A DNA stretch of 36,005 nt, from NCBI GenBank assembly GCA_946887045.1, contig CAMPKC010000051.1:1-36005 (forward strand), written 5' to 3'. Shown piece by piece: positions 1 to 7,430 of the stretch. Origin of the DNA: an uncultured Sphingobacteriaceae bacterium. GTDB lineage: Bacteria; Bacteroidota; Bacteroidia; Sphingobacteriales; Sphingobacteriaceae. Within the stretch, counting starts at the first letter, position 1; every line of letters begins with the position of its first letter. A program made the translations under genes and the position numbers. Below the pieces are notes generated by a model. It saw only the letters and a list, made by a program, of their open reading frames with translations. It was not told where the DNA came from and made no database searches.

Positions 1-21
1 GGGCTTTTTCGATTTAGAAAA

Positions 22-50
22 TTTGTATAAAGAAATAAACCGTACCTTTG
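22..50 (+). promoter_or_regulatory. Bacteroidota-type promoter of the DEAD-box helicase gene
   Basis: A -33-like TTTG (22-25) lies 17 bases before a perfect -7 box TACCTTTG (43-50), matching the Bacteroidota sigma-ABfr consensus TTTG / TAnnTTTG. Transcription would start near base 56, giving a leader of about 33 bases before the ATG at 89. The first ten bases of the window (GGGCTTTTTC) look like the end of a terminator of an upstream gene outside the window. Confidence 0.7.
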
Positions 51-88
51 CGGCTTCCGGCAATAAAGCCGGATGATTTATTATTATC

Positions 89-1921
89 ATGAACCCATTT
101 AGTACCTTGGGTATCCGTCATGATATTGTTAATGCCATAGCTGAATTGGGATTCGAAAATCCCACACCAATCCAGGAGCAAGCAATCCCGGTATTACTTT
201 CAGGCAGCAACGATTTTGTCGGATTAGCTCAAACAGGAACCGGTAAGACGGCAGCATTTGGCCTGCCTCTATTAGAATTACTGGACTTTGAAAAGAATCA
301 CCCTCAGGCACTTATTCTGTGCCCAACCCGCGAACTTTGTTTACAGATCACTAACGACATAAACAATTACGCAAAAAATGTTAAAAATGTTAATGTAGTA
401 GCTGTTTACGGTGGTGCTAACATTTCTGATCAGTTACGTCAAATCAGACGTGGTGTGCAGATTGTAGTGGCAACTCCGGGCCGTATGTTAGATATTATCA
501 ACCGCAAAGCGATTGATTTTTCTGAAGTACGCTATGTTGTATTGGACGAAGCGGATGAAATGCTCAATATGGGCTTTCAGGAAGATATCGATCAGATATT
601 ATCTACCACCCCCGAAGATAAAAAAACATGGTTGTTTTCGGCAACTATGCCTACAGAAGTTAGAAGGATTGCCAAAAAATACATGGACAATCCATTCGAG
701 CTTACAATGGGAACCAAGAACACAGGTAACGTGAATATTGATCACGAATACTATGTGGTGCGTGCCCGCGATAAATACGCGGCATTTAAACGTATTGTTG
801 ACTTTAACCCTGAAATTTTTGGTATCGTATTTTGTCGCACAAAAATCGAAACTCAGGATATCGCAGAATCATTAATAAAAGATGGTTATAATGCTGATGC
901 TCTTCACGGAGATTTATCTCAGCAACAGCGCGATAAGGTGATGAAGCGTTACCGCGAGCGTAGTTTACAACTGCTTATTGCTACAGATGTTGCAGCAAGA
1001 GGTATTGATGTAAATGACGTAACGCACGTAATTAATTACTCTTTGCCTGATGAAGTTGAAAATTATACTCACCGAAGCGGTCGTACAGCTCGTGCCGGTA
1101 AATCAGGTGTTTCAATTTCAATTATTAACTCTAAGGAGTTAGGCAAGATCAGACAGATTGAGCGCATTATCGGTAAGAAATTTACTAAAGTTGAAATTCC
1201 CGGTGGATTTGATGTGTGCGAAAAGCAGCTTTTTGCATTAGTACATAAAGTGCATAATGTGGAAGTTAACAGCGAGCAGATCGAACAATATATTCCACGT
1301 ATTATGGATGAATTCAAGGATCTGAGCAAAGAAGAAGTTATAACCCGTTTTGCTTCTCTTGAATTCAATCGTTTCCTGGATTATTACAAAAATGCACCTG
1401 ATTTGAACGCTCCGGCGGATGATCGTGGCGATCGTTTCGAAAGAGGTGAGCGAGGTGAAAGAGGAGAACGTAGCGGTCGTTCTGAAAGTAGAGGTGATTA
1501 TACACGCTTCTTTATAAACTTAGGTTCGGTTGATGATTTTACCCGGGGTGATATGCTTGGTTTTATCTGTAATAATGGTAAAATAAGTGGAAAATCGGTG
1601 GGTAAAATCGACTTAAAAGGTGTTTTTACATTTTTCGAAGTTGAGAATAATCAGGCTGAAGCCATTCAACAAAACTTTAAAGGCGTTGAATTCAACGGTC
1701 GTGCTGTACGAATTGAACTTGCAGGCGAACGTGAAAGTGGCGGCGGACGCGAACGTAGCGGTGGTTACTCAGGTGGCGGTCGTCGTGATGGCGGCAGTCG
1801 TGAACGCAGTGGAGGCAGTGGTTTCCGTGATTTCTCTGGTAAAAAACGTGAGGAACGCAGCGGTGGTTATAGCGGTGGCGCCGGACGAAGGGAAGGCGGA
1901 GAACGCAGAAGACGTTCTTAA
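89..1921 (+). CDS. DEAD-box ATP-dependent RNA helicase with DbpA-type RNA-binding domain and RGG tail
   Basis: Cytoplasmic ATP-dependent RNA helicase, probably in ribosome assembly or RNA remodelling. All core motifs are visible: Q motif (GFENPTPIQ, residues 21-29), Walker A AQTGTGKT (47-54), PTREL, TPGR, DEAD (153-156), SAT, and HRSGRTARAG in the second RecA domain. After a linker rich in RGE/RGER repeats comes an RRM-like fold from about residue 470 to 550 that resembles the DbpA/CsdA RNA-binding domain (it starts YTRFFINLG). The last 60 residues are a Gly/Arg/Ser-rich tail (SGGYSGG repeats), typical of non-specific RNA-binding tails in Bacteroidota helicases. The family is clear; which of DbpA, DeaD or RhlE is the closest functional counterpart is not, so no symbol is given. 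It has its own promoter and a strong terminator, so it is probably monocistronic. Confidence 0.95.
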   Translation: MNPFSTLGIRHDIVNAIAELGFENPTPIQEQAIPVLLSGSNDFVGLAQTGTGKTAAFGLPLLELLDFEKNHPQALILCPTRELCLQITNDINNYAKNVKNVNVVAVYGGANISDQLRQIRRGVQIVVATPGRMLDIINRKAIDFSEVRYVVLDEADEMLNMGFQEDIDQILSTTPEDKKTWLFSATMPTEVRRIAKKYMDNPFELTMGTKNTGNVNIDHEYYVVRARDKYAAFKRIVDFNPEIFGIVFCRTKIETQDIAESLIKDGYNADALHGDLSQQQRDKVMKRYRERSLQLLIATDVAARGIDVNDVTHVINYSLPDEVENYTHRSGRTARAGKSGVSISIINSKELGKIRQIERIIGKKFTKVEIPGGFDVCEKQLFALVHKVHNVEVNSEQIEQYIPRIMDEFKDLSKEEVITRFASLEFNRFLDYYKNAPDLNAPADDRGDRFERGERGERGERSGRSESRGDYTRFFINLGSVDDFTRGDMLGFICNNGKISGKSVGKIDLKGVFTFFEVENNQAEAIQQNFKGVEFNGRAVRIELAGERESGGGRERSGGYSGGGRRDGGSRERSGGSGFRDFSGKKREERSGGYSGGAGRREGGERRRRS

Positions 1922-1933
1922 AGAATTAATATT

Positions 1934-1968
1934 AAAAAGCCCTGCCGGATTTTCGGCAGGGCTTTTTT
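1934..1968. terminator. Bidirectional rho-independent terminator
   Basis: A 14-bp stem (AAAAAGCCCTGCCG at 1934-1947 with its complement from 1954) has a 6-base loop, with a T run on the plus strand and an A run on the other side. It sits between the convergent helicase and YtxH-like genes and can serve both strands. Confidence 0.9.
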
Positions 1969-1977
1969 CGTTTTTAT

Positions 1978-2253
1978 TTAATGGGTGTCTAAATACACTC
2001 GTTGTCCCATTTCATTTTCATAAAATTGCCTGTCGTACATATCCAGGTAAACGGGTTCGCCATTTGGGCCTTTCGTGTTATTTAAGAGCCTGTCTTTAAT
2101 TTGAGAGCCATACTCTGCTAATTTGTCTCCCCAGCCGCGGGCAGAATCCATAACGTTTCCACTCACCCGGGAAACTTCGTTTCGCTTGTAGTAAAGTATA
2201 GCAGTTGCCGCAGCTGCTCCGGCAACAATACCCCATAAAGTCGTATTCTTCAT
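1978..2253 (-). CDS. Small YtxH-like single-span membrane protein
   Basis: A 91-residue protein with an N-terminal hydrophobic segment (about residues 5-22, WGIVAGAAAATAILYY), then a basic and amphipathic stretch. This is the layout of YtxH-domain proteins, small membrane-anchored proteins linked to stress in Firmicutes and common in Bacteroidota without a defined role. The C-terminal third carries two short related motifs (GEPVYLD and GQRVYLD), an internal repeat I do not recognise from a named family. It stands alone, sharing the terminator with the helicase and lying 53 bases downstream of gpsA on the same strand. Assignment to YtxH rests on architecture only. Confidence 0.75.
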   Translation of the reverse strand: MKNTTLWGIVAGAAAATAILYYKRNEVSRVSGNVMDSARGWGDKLAEYGSQIKDRLLNNTKGPNGEPVYLDMYDRQFYENEMGQRVYLDTH

Positions 2254-2306
2254 ATTAATAGTGTTTGTATGAACAACAATATTGGGAGCTGTAGGTTTGT
2301 AAAAAA

Positions 2307-3311
2307 TCAGGATAGTTGTTCTGACAGTAGCCTCATCTCAATGGCCGGCGAATGTTTTTCGTAGAGAATAGCGTAGACAGCCCGGCATATCGGCATTGAA
2401 ACCTTGTATGTTCTATTAATCTGGTGAAGTGAATTTACTGCATAATAGCCTTCGGCTACCATGTTCATTTCTAATTGTGCGGATTTAACAGTATATCCTT
2501 TACCAATCATATTTCCGAACATTCGATTGCGGCTAAATTGTGAGTATGCCGTAACTAAAAGGTCGCCTAAGTAAGCAGATTCTTTAATGTCTCGATCGAT
2601 AGGATGTACTGTGTCAACAAAGTTTTTTATCTCACGGATAGCGTTTGAAATTAATACAGCCTGGAAATTATCGCCATAGCCAATTCCATTGCAAATGCCA
2701 CTTGCTACTGCATAAATGTTTTTCAGGACAGCCGCATATTCGGTTCCCCAGATATCATCTGATATATTAGTTTTAATATAGCGGGTTGATATCATATCCG
2801 CAAAGCGGGTGGCGAGTTCAATATCCAGTGATGCGATGGTGAGATAAGAGAGTTTTTCCAATGCCACTTCTTCTGCGTGGCAGGGTCCGCTGATAACGAC
2901 AATATCGTTTAACGGAATTTCATATGTATGATGCATATACTCTGCAATAATCATGTTGTCATCAGGTACGATGCCTTTTATTGCCGAGATTATTTTTTTG
3001 CCTTTTAACATTTGGGGAGTGATGTCCTGAAGAGTCGCTTTTAAAAAGGCTGCAGGTATGTTCAGTAAGATCATATCAGCATCTCTTACTATTTCGATAA
3101 TATCATTGCTTATATTATCCTCCGCCACTCTGATCTCTACCGAGCTCAAATAATTGGGATTATGCTTATATTTTTTTAAATGCTCAATGCTGGCTTCATT
3201 GCGCATCCACCAATAAATTTCCTTTTGCGAGGTGTTATCAGCCAGCATTTTTATATTCGCCGTTGCCCAGCTTCCTCCACCTATAACTGCTATTTTTGTA
3301 GCTTCGTTCAT
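2307..3311 (-). CDS. gpsA: NAD(P)-dependent glycerol-3-phosphate dehydrogenase
   Basis: Reduces dihydroxyacetone phosphate to sn-glycerol 3-phosphate, the backbone for phospholipids; cytoplasmic. The N-terminal Rossmann motif is GGGSWATA (residues 11-18), in which the usual third glycine of GxGxxG is Ala16. The family signature SGPCHAEEV is at 141-149 and the catalytic lysine is in EYAAVLKNIYAVASG (Lys197). The substrate-binding C-terminal all-alpha domain follows (ESAYLGDLLVTAYSQFSRNR). The length of 334 residues is normal. It is divergently oriented from the deacetylase gene over a 107-base spacer and has no partner genes of phospholipid synthesis nearby. I see no convincing -7 box on the minus strand in the spacer. 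Confidence 0.95.
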   Translation of the reverse strand: MNEATKIAVIGGGSWATANIKMLADNTSQKEIYWWMRNEASIEHLKKYKHNPNYLSSVEIRVAEDNISNDIIEIVRDADMILLNIPAAFLKATLQDITPQMLKGKKIISAIKGIVPDDNMIIAEYMHHTYEIPLNDIVVISGPCHAEEVALEKLSYLTIASLDIELATRFADMISTRYIKTNISDDIWGTEYAAVLKNIYAVASGICNGIGYGDNFQAVLISNAIREIKNFVDTVHPIDRDIKESAYLGDLLVTAYSQFSRNRMFGNMIGKGYTVKSAQLEMNMVAEGYYAVNSLHQINRTYKVSMPICRAVYAILYEKHSPAIEMRLLSEQLS

Positions 3312-3387
3312 GTAATACCTAACAAGTAATGATTAACAGCGGAACAAGTTTAAGAATTATTAACAAAACATCCGTTTTAAACTTCTT

Positions 3388-3395
3388 TACTTTTG
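3388..3395 (+). promoter_or_regulatory. -7 promoter box of the deacetylase gene
   Basis: TACTTTTG matches TAnnTTTG exactly and lies 23 bases before the ATG at 3419. No good -33 TTG is present at the expected distance, so it rests on the -7 match and its position. Confidence 0.5.
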
Positions 3396-3418
3396 CGTTT
3401 TGATTTCCTAGTAATGAC

Positions 3419-4036
3419 ATGTATTTAGTTAAAACTCCCTTCTTATTGCGTTGGTTATATCCTGACTTGGTTTGGAAAAAGCCATCTGCAAATACCATAT
3501 ATATTACTTTTGACGACGGCCCTATACCCGAAGTAACACCTTTTGTACTTAACGCCCTGGCCGACTACGACGCAAAAGCTACTTTTTTTTGCATAGGAGA
3601 TAATGTAAGAAAGTACCCTGAAATTTACCAGGAAGTTATTAAAGCAGGCCATTCGATAGGGAATCATACTTTTAACCATTTAAATGGCTGGAATACTGAT
3701 GATGAAAAATATCTGGAAAATATTGGTGAATGTGCGGAATATGTAAAGTCTGATTTATTTAGGCCGCCTTACGGGAAAATTAAAAAATCGCAAATTAGGA
3801 AGCTGAAAACTCGGCATCCCGACATTAAAGTTATTATGTGGGATGTTTTGAGTGGCGACTTTGACCAGAATTTATCACCGGAAAATTGTTTAGAGAACGT
3901 ATTGAGAACAACAGCTCCGGGTTCTATAATTGTTTTTCACGATAGTTTAAAAGCATTCGACAGGTTGAAATATGTTTTGCCTAAAGCCTTAGATTACTGG
4001 AGTGATAAAGGTTTTGTGTTTAAGAATTTAAATTAA
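3419..4036 (+). CDS. NodB-family polysaccharide deacetylase
   Basis: Carbohydrate esterase family 4 enzyme that removes N-acetyl groups from a GlcNAc-containing polymer (peptidoglycan or chitin oligomers are the usual substrates). Motifs are complete: TFDDGP with Asp32-Asp33, metal histidines in GNHTFNH (His83, His87), RPPYG (Arg115), WDVLSGDF, and the final catalytic His174 in IIVFHDS. The 205-residue protein is little more than the catalytic domain. The N-terminus has one weakly hydrophobic stretch (TPFLLRWLYPDLVW) but no clear cleavable signal peptide, so its location is uncertain. It is monocistronic by position. Confidence 0.93.
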   Translation: MYLVKTPFLLRWLYPDLVWKKPSANTIYITFDDGPIPEVTPFVLNALADYDAKATFFCIGDNVRKYPEIYQEVIKAGHSIGNHTFNHLNGWNTDDEKYLENIGECAEYVKSDLFRPPYGKIKKSQIRKLKTRHPDIKVIMWDVLSGDFDQNLSPENCLENVLRTTAPGSIIVFHDSLKAFDRLKYVLPKALDYWSDKGFVFKNLN

Positions 4037-4168
4037 CGTACAGTCACACCTTAGAACTTATCTAAATAAAATTTGATATCATTTAGACAATATCTATCGG
4101 CCATTTTTTGTATTTTCGCCAAAATATAGCCTTGTAGCTCATTTTTTATTTATTAAATTAAGCTACAA
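4037..4168. other. Spacer with inverted repeat upstream of the aconitase relic
   Basis: The 435-base gap between the deacetylase and acnB consists of this AT-rich part and the aconitase relic that follows. Here an 8-bp perfect inverted repeat (TTGTAGCT at 4132-4139, AGCTACAA at 4161-4168) flanks a 21-base AT-rich loop. It has no trailing T run and is a poor terminator. No ORF or RNA gene is recognisable. Confidence 0.5.
4111..4118 (+). promoter_or_regulatory. Candidate -7 box upstream of the aconitase relic
   Basis: TATTTTCG is one base from TAnnTTTG and lies about 50 bases before the decayed aconitase start. If active it would now drive acnB through a leader of about 350 bases containing the relic. 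No -33 element is seen at proper spacing. Confidence 0.35.
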
Positions 4169-4436
4169 AAGGGATTTGATATAGAAAAGGGTCAGAAAGT
4201 TTACAGTAATCATGTTTTCGCGTAGAAGCGGAACCAAAAACTGTAGGCAAAGTACTAACATTAACTGAAAAAACCTTTATTCCCAGTTGTGGGATGGAAA
4301 TGCTGGACAAGCTATACCAAATAAGGCGCTTTAGGATGGTTTTGCTCCTGACCGTTTCGCAATGCAGTATACACAAGTCTTTTGCTTTATGCAGACTAAG
4401 GAAAATTAGCTGTACCTGCGGCTGTCTATAAATGCT
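4169..4436 (+). pseudogene. Decayed N-terminal fragment of a mitochondrial-type aconitase
   Basis: This stretch aligns with the first ~280 bases of the intact aconitase gene that starts at 7431. The initiator ATG has become AAG (4169-4171), followed by FDIEKGQKVYS against [11 protein letters not shown]. Further on, TVGKVLTLTEK matches [11 protein letters not shown], then LYSQLWDGNAGQA matches [24 protein letters not shown] matches [11 protein letters not shown], and LAVPAAV matches VAVPSTV. A one-base deletion after TTAACTGAAAAAA, at least one other frameshift and in-frame stops (for example TAG after AL at about 4330) make it non-coding. In the best-preserved block many differences fall at third codon positions, so the copy evolved as a working gene before decaying. 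Everything after about residue 94 of the aconitase is missing. It ends about 35 bases before acnB. Confidence 0.85.
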
Positions 4437-4471
4437 GTTTTTTAACATTGAAAGCCTTTCTATAATTATAT

Positions 4472-7243
4472 ATGAACACTTATAAGGATTACATAAACGA
4501 GATCGAAGAACGAGCAAGCCAGGGGCTTCATCCAAAGCCAATTGATGGTGCTGAATTATTAAGCGAAATTATCACGCAAATTAAGGATTCAGGTAACGCC
4601 TATCGCGAAGATTCTCTTAAATTTTTCATTTACAATACTTTACCAGGTACTACGAGTGCTGCGGGTGTGAAAGCTAAATTTTTAAAGGAAATCATTCTTG
4701 GTCAGTCGGTAGTAAACGAAATTACACCTGCTTTCGCATTTGAGTTATTATCTCACATGAAAGGCGGACCTTCTATTGAAGTTCTGTTAGATTTGGCCTT
4801 AGGTGATGATGCCTCTATTGCGAAAGAAGCCGCAAACGTGCTTAAGACGCAGGTTTATCTCTATGACGCCGACACGGATCGTTTAAAGGAGGCATTCAAA
4901 AGCGGTAATGAAATAGCTAAAGAACTTATTGAAAGTTACGCACAAGCTGAGTTCTTTACTAAACTGCCTGACGTACCTGAAGAAATTAAGGTTGTTACTT
5001 TCATTGCCGGCGAAGGTGATATTTCGACTGATTTGCTTTCTCCGGGTAATCAGGCACACTCCCGTTCAGACCGTGAATTGCATGGTAAATGCATGATTTC
5101 TCTTCAGGCGCAAGCTGAAATCAGGGCACTTCAAACAAAACATCCAGATAAACGCGTGATGTTGATTGCTGAAAAAGGCACCATGGGCGTGGGTTCATCA
5201 AGAATGTCGGGCGTAAACAACGTGGCTTTGTGGACAGGTAAACCAGCAAGTCCATACATTCCATTCGTCAATATTGCTCCAATTGTCGGCGGCACAAATG
5301 GTATTTCTCCGATTTTCCTCACCACGGTTGACGTTACTGGTGGTATTGGTATCGACCTTCAAAACTGGGTAAAAAAGCAGGATGCTAATGGTAACATCGT
5401 TCGTAATGAAAAAGGTGAGCCTGTTTTAGAGCAAGTATACTCTGTTGCGACAGGAACGGTTCTGACTATAAATACAAAAACTAAGAAGCTTTATAATGGC
5501 GACCAGGAATTGATTGACCTTTCTAAGGCATTCACGCCTCAGAAGATGGAATTTATCAAGGCTGGTGGATCATACGCTATAGTATTCGGTAAAAAGCTTC
5601 AAACATTTGCAGCGAAGCTTCTGGAGATTGATACTCCTCTTGTGTACGCTCCATCAAAGGAGATTTCTCACGAGGGACAAGGTCTTACAGCAGCAGAAAA
5701 AATCTTCAACAGAAACGCAGTTGGTACTATTTCGGGGAAAGTTCTGCACGCTGGTTCGGATGTTAGAGTACAGGTTAACATAGTAGGTTCACAGGATACG
5801 ACCGGTCTTATGACTGCTCAGGAATTGGAGTCTATGGCTGCTACAACCATATCGCCGATAGTTGACGGTGCATATCAATCAGGTTGTCACACAGCTTCAG
5901 TATGGGATAAAAAGGCCCAGGCCAATATTCCGAAGCTGATGAAGTTTATGAACGATTTCGGTTTGATTACTGCACGTGACCCGAAAGGCGCTTATCACTC
6001 CATGACGGATGTAATTCACAAGGTGCTCAACGATATCGTTGTAGACGAGTGGGCTATCATCATCGGCGGCGACTCTCATACCAGAATGTCTAAAGGTGTG
6101 GCTTTTGGTGCTGACTCGGGGACGGTTGCACTTGCGCTTGCTACCGGTGAAGCTTCAATGCCAATTCCTGAATCTGTAAAGGTGACCTTCAAAGGTGAGA
6201 TGAAGGATTACATGGATTTCCGTGATGTGGTTCATGCTACTCAAGCACAAATGCTTCAGAAGTTTGGTGGCGAAAACGTGTTTCAAGGAAGAATCATCGA
6301 GGTTCACATCGGAACTCTTACCGCTGATCAGGCATTTACGTTTACCGACTGGACTGCGGAAATGAAGGCAAAAGCTTCGATCTGTATTTCAGAAGATGAC
6401 ACCTTGATTGAATCTTTAGAGATTGCGAAAGGTAGGATCCAGATCATGATCGACAAGGGCATGGACAATCATAAACAAGTTCTTCAAGGTTTGATTAATA
6501 AAGCTGATAAGCGGATCGCGGAAATTAAATCAGGCGAAAAGCCTGTGTTAACTCCAGATGAAAATGCTAAGTATTATGCTGAGGTGGTTGTTGATCTTGA
6601 TCTGATTGCTGAACCGATGATCGCTGATCCGGACGTAAATAACGCAGACGTTTCTAAGCGATACACTCACGATACTATCAGACCTTTGTCTTTTTATGGC
6701 GGAGAGAAAAAAGTGGACCTTGGATTTATTGGTTCTTGTATGGTTCACAAGGGAGATATGAAGATTCTTGCTCAAATGCTTAAAAACATTGAAGAGCAAC
6801 AGGGTAAGGTTGTGTTTCAGGCTCCGCTTGTAGTAGCACCTCCTACTTATAACATCGTTGATGAGCTTAAAGCTGAAGGTGACTGGGATGTGTTGCAGAA
6901 ATACGCTGGTTTCGAATTTGACGATAATGCGCCAAAATCCGCAGCACGTACAGAATACGAAAAGATGTTATATCTTGAACGTCCGGGATGTAATCTTTGC
7001 ATGGGCAACCAGGAAAAAGCAGCTAAAGGAGATACTGTAATGGCCACTTCTACACGTCTTTTCCAGGGAAGAGTTGTGGAAGATACTGAAGGTAAAAAAG
7101 GAGAATCTTTGCTTTCGTCTACACCGGTTGTGGTTCTATCTACAATCCTTGGCAGAACTCCTACAATTGATGAATATAAAACAGCGGTAGAAGGTATCAA
7201 CCTAACTAAGTTCGCACCTTCTCACAAAGCTTTAGTAAACTAA
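4472..7243 (+). CDS. acnB: Bifunctional aconitate hydratase 2 / 2-methylisocitrate dehydratase
   Basis: Iron-sulfur enzyme of the TCA cycle interconverting citrate, cis-aconitate and isocitrate; AcnB proteins also dehydrate 2-methylisocitrate. It begins with the HEAT-like domain unique to AcnB (NTYKDYINEIEERASQGLHP, compare the E. coli AcnB start). The [4Fe-4S] ligands are Cys756 (GSCMVH), Cys840 and Cys843 (CNLCMGNQ). The substrate motif GGDSHTRM is present. At 923 residues it is somewhat longer than the 865-residue E. coli protein. The ATG at 4472 is preceded by an AT-rich run and the aconitase relic, so its promoter is not obvious: it may lie in the last 35 bases or upstream at 4111. A terminator separates it from the next aconitase gene. 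Confidence 0.96.
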   Translation: MNTYKDYINEIEERASQGLHPKPIDGAELLSEIITQIKDSGNAYREDSLKFFIYNTLPGTTSAAGVKAKFLKEIILGQSVVNEITPAFAFELLSHMKGGPSIEVLLDLALGDDASIAKEAANVLKTQVYLYDADTDRLKEAFKSGNEIAKELIESYAQAEFFTKLPDVPEEIKVVTFIAGEGDISTDLLSPGNQAHSRSDRELHGKCMISLQAQAEIRALQTKHPDKRVMLIAEKGTMGVGSSRMSGVNNVALWTGKPASPYIPFVNIAPIVGGTNGISPIFLTTVDVTGGIGIDLQNWVKKQDANGNIVRNEKGEPVLEQVYSVATGTVLTINTKTKKLYNGDQELIDLSKAFTPQKMEFIKAGGSYAIVFGKKLQTFAAKLLEIDTPLVYAPSKEISHEGQGLTAAEKIFNRNAVGTISGKVLHAGSDVRVQVNIVGSQDTTGLMTAQELESMAATTISPIVDGAYQSGCHTASVWDKKAQANIPKLMKFMNDFGLITARDPKGAYHSMTDVIHKVLNDIVVDEWAIIIGGDSHTRMSKGVAFGADSGTVALALATGEASMPIPESVKVTFKGEMKDYMDFRDVVHATQAQMLQKFGGENVFQGRIIEVHIGTLTADQAFTFTDWTAEMKAKASICISEDDTLIESLEIAKGRIQIMIDKGMDNHKQVLQGLINKADKRIAEIKSGEKPVLTPDENAKYYAEVVVDLDLIAEPMIADPDVNNADVSKRYTHDTIRPLSFYGGEKKVDLGFIGSCMVHKGDMKILAQMLKNIEEQQGKVVFQAPLVVAPPTYNIVDELKAEGDWDVLQKYAGFEFDDNAPKSAARTEYEKMLYLERPGCNLCMGNQEKAAKGDTVMATSTRLFQGRVVEDTEGKKGESLLSSTPVVVLSTILGRTPTIDEYKTAVEGINLTKFAPSHKALVN

Positions 7244-7286
7244 TCTTTGGTATCACATCAGGTGAAAATCTGAGTGTAATAATTAC

Positions 7287-7319
7287 AAAACCATTCTGCA
7301 AAACAGAATGGTTTTTTTT
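7287..7319 (+). terminator. Rho-independent terminator of acnB
   Basis: An 8-bp GC-containing stem (CCATTCTG at 7291-7298 with CAGAATGG at 7304-7311), extended by AAAA/TTTT pairs, is followed by eight T residues. It lies 44 bases after the acnB stop codon. Confidence 0.88.
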
Positions 7320-7404
7320 GTTTGTGTTTTTTCTTATTGCGAAAACAGTGTCATTTTTTATCGCATGTTTTTCGTCTGCAACTTTTTTTGTGTTCAATGG
7401 TTAA

Positions 7405-7412
7405 TACTTTTG
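7405..7412 (+). promoter_or_regulatory. -7 promoter box of the mitochondrial-type aconitase gene
   Basis: TACTTTTG matches TAnnTTTG and sits 18 bases upstream of the ATG at 7431. It supports that start over an in-frame start at 7308, which lies inside the acnB terminator. Confidence 0.6.
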
Positions 7413-7430
7413 TTTATATTGAAGTACATT

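Noticed and set aside
1420..1920. RGER/SGGYSGG tandem-like repeats as a DNA repeat array
   Set aside because: They are codon-level consequences of the RGG-type low-complexity tail of the helicase, not an independent repeat element.
1620..2099. A 159-codon plus-strand open frame overlapping the helicase end
   Set aside because: Val/Ala-rich low-complexity shadow of the Gly/Arg-rich helicase tail, running through the terminator and antisense to the YtxH-like gene.
4158..4541. A 127-codon open frame on the minus strand across the acnB spacer
   Set aside because: It runs antisense to the aconitase relic and into the acnB start. The plus-strand similarity to aconitase explains the sequence, and the predicted protein looks like a shadow.
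7308..7430. A 41-codon N-terminal extension of the mitochondrial-type aconitase
   Set aside because: It begins inside the acnB terminator, encodes a Phe/Cys-rich stretch unlike aconitases, and a -7 box precedes the ATG at 7431.
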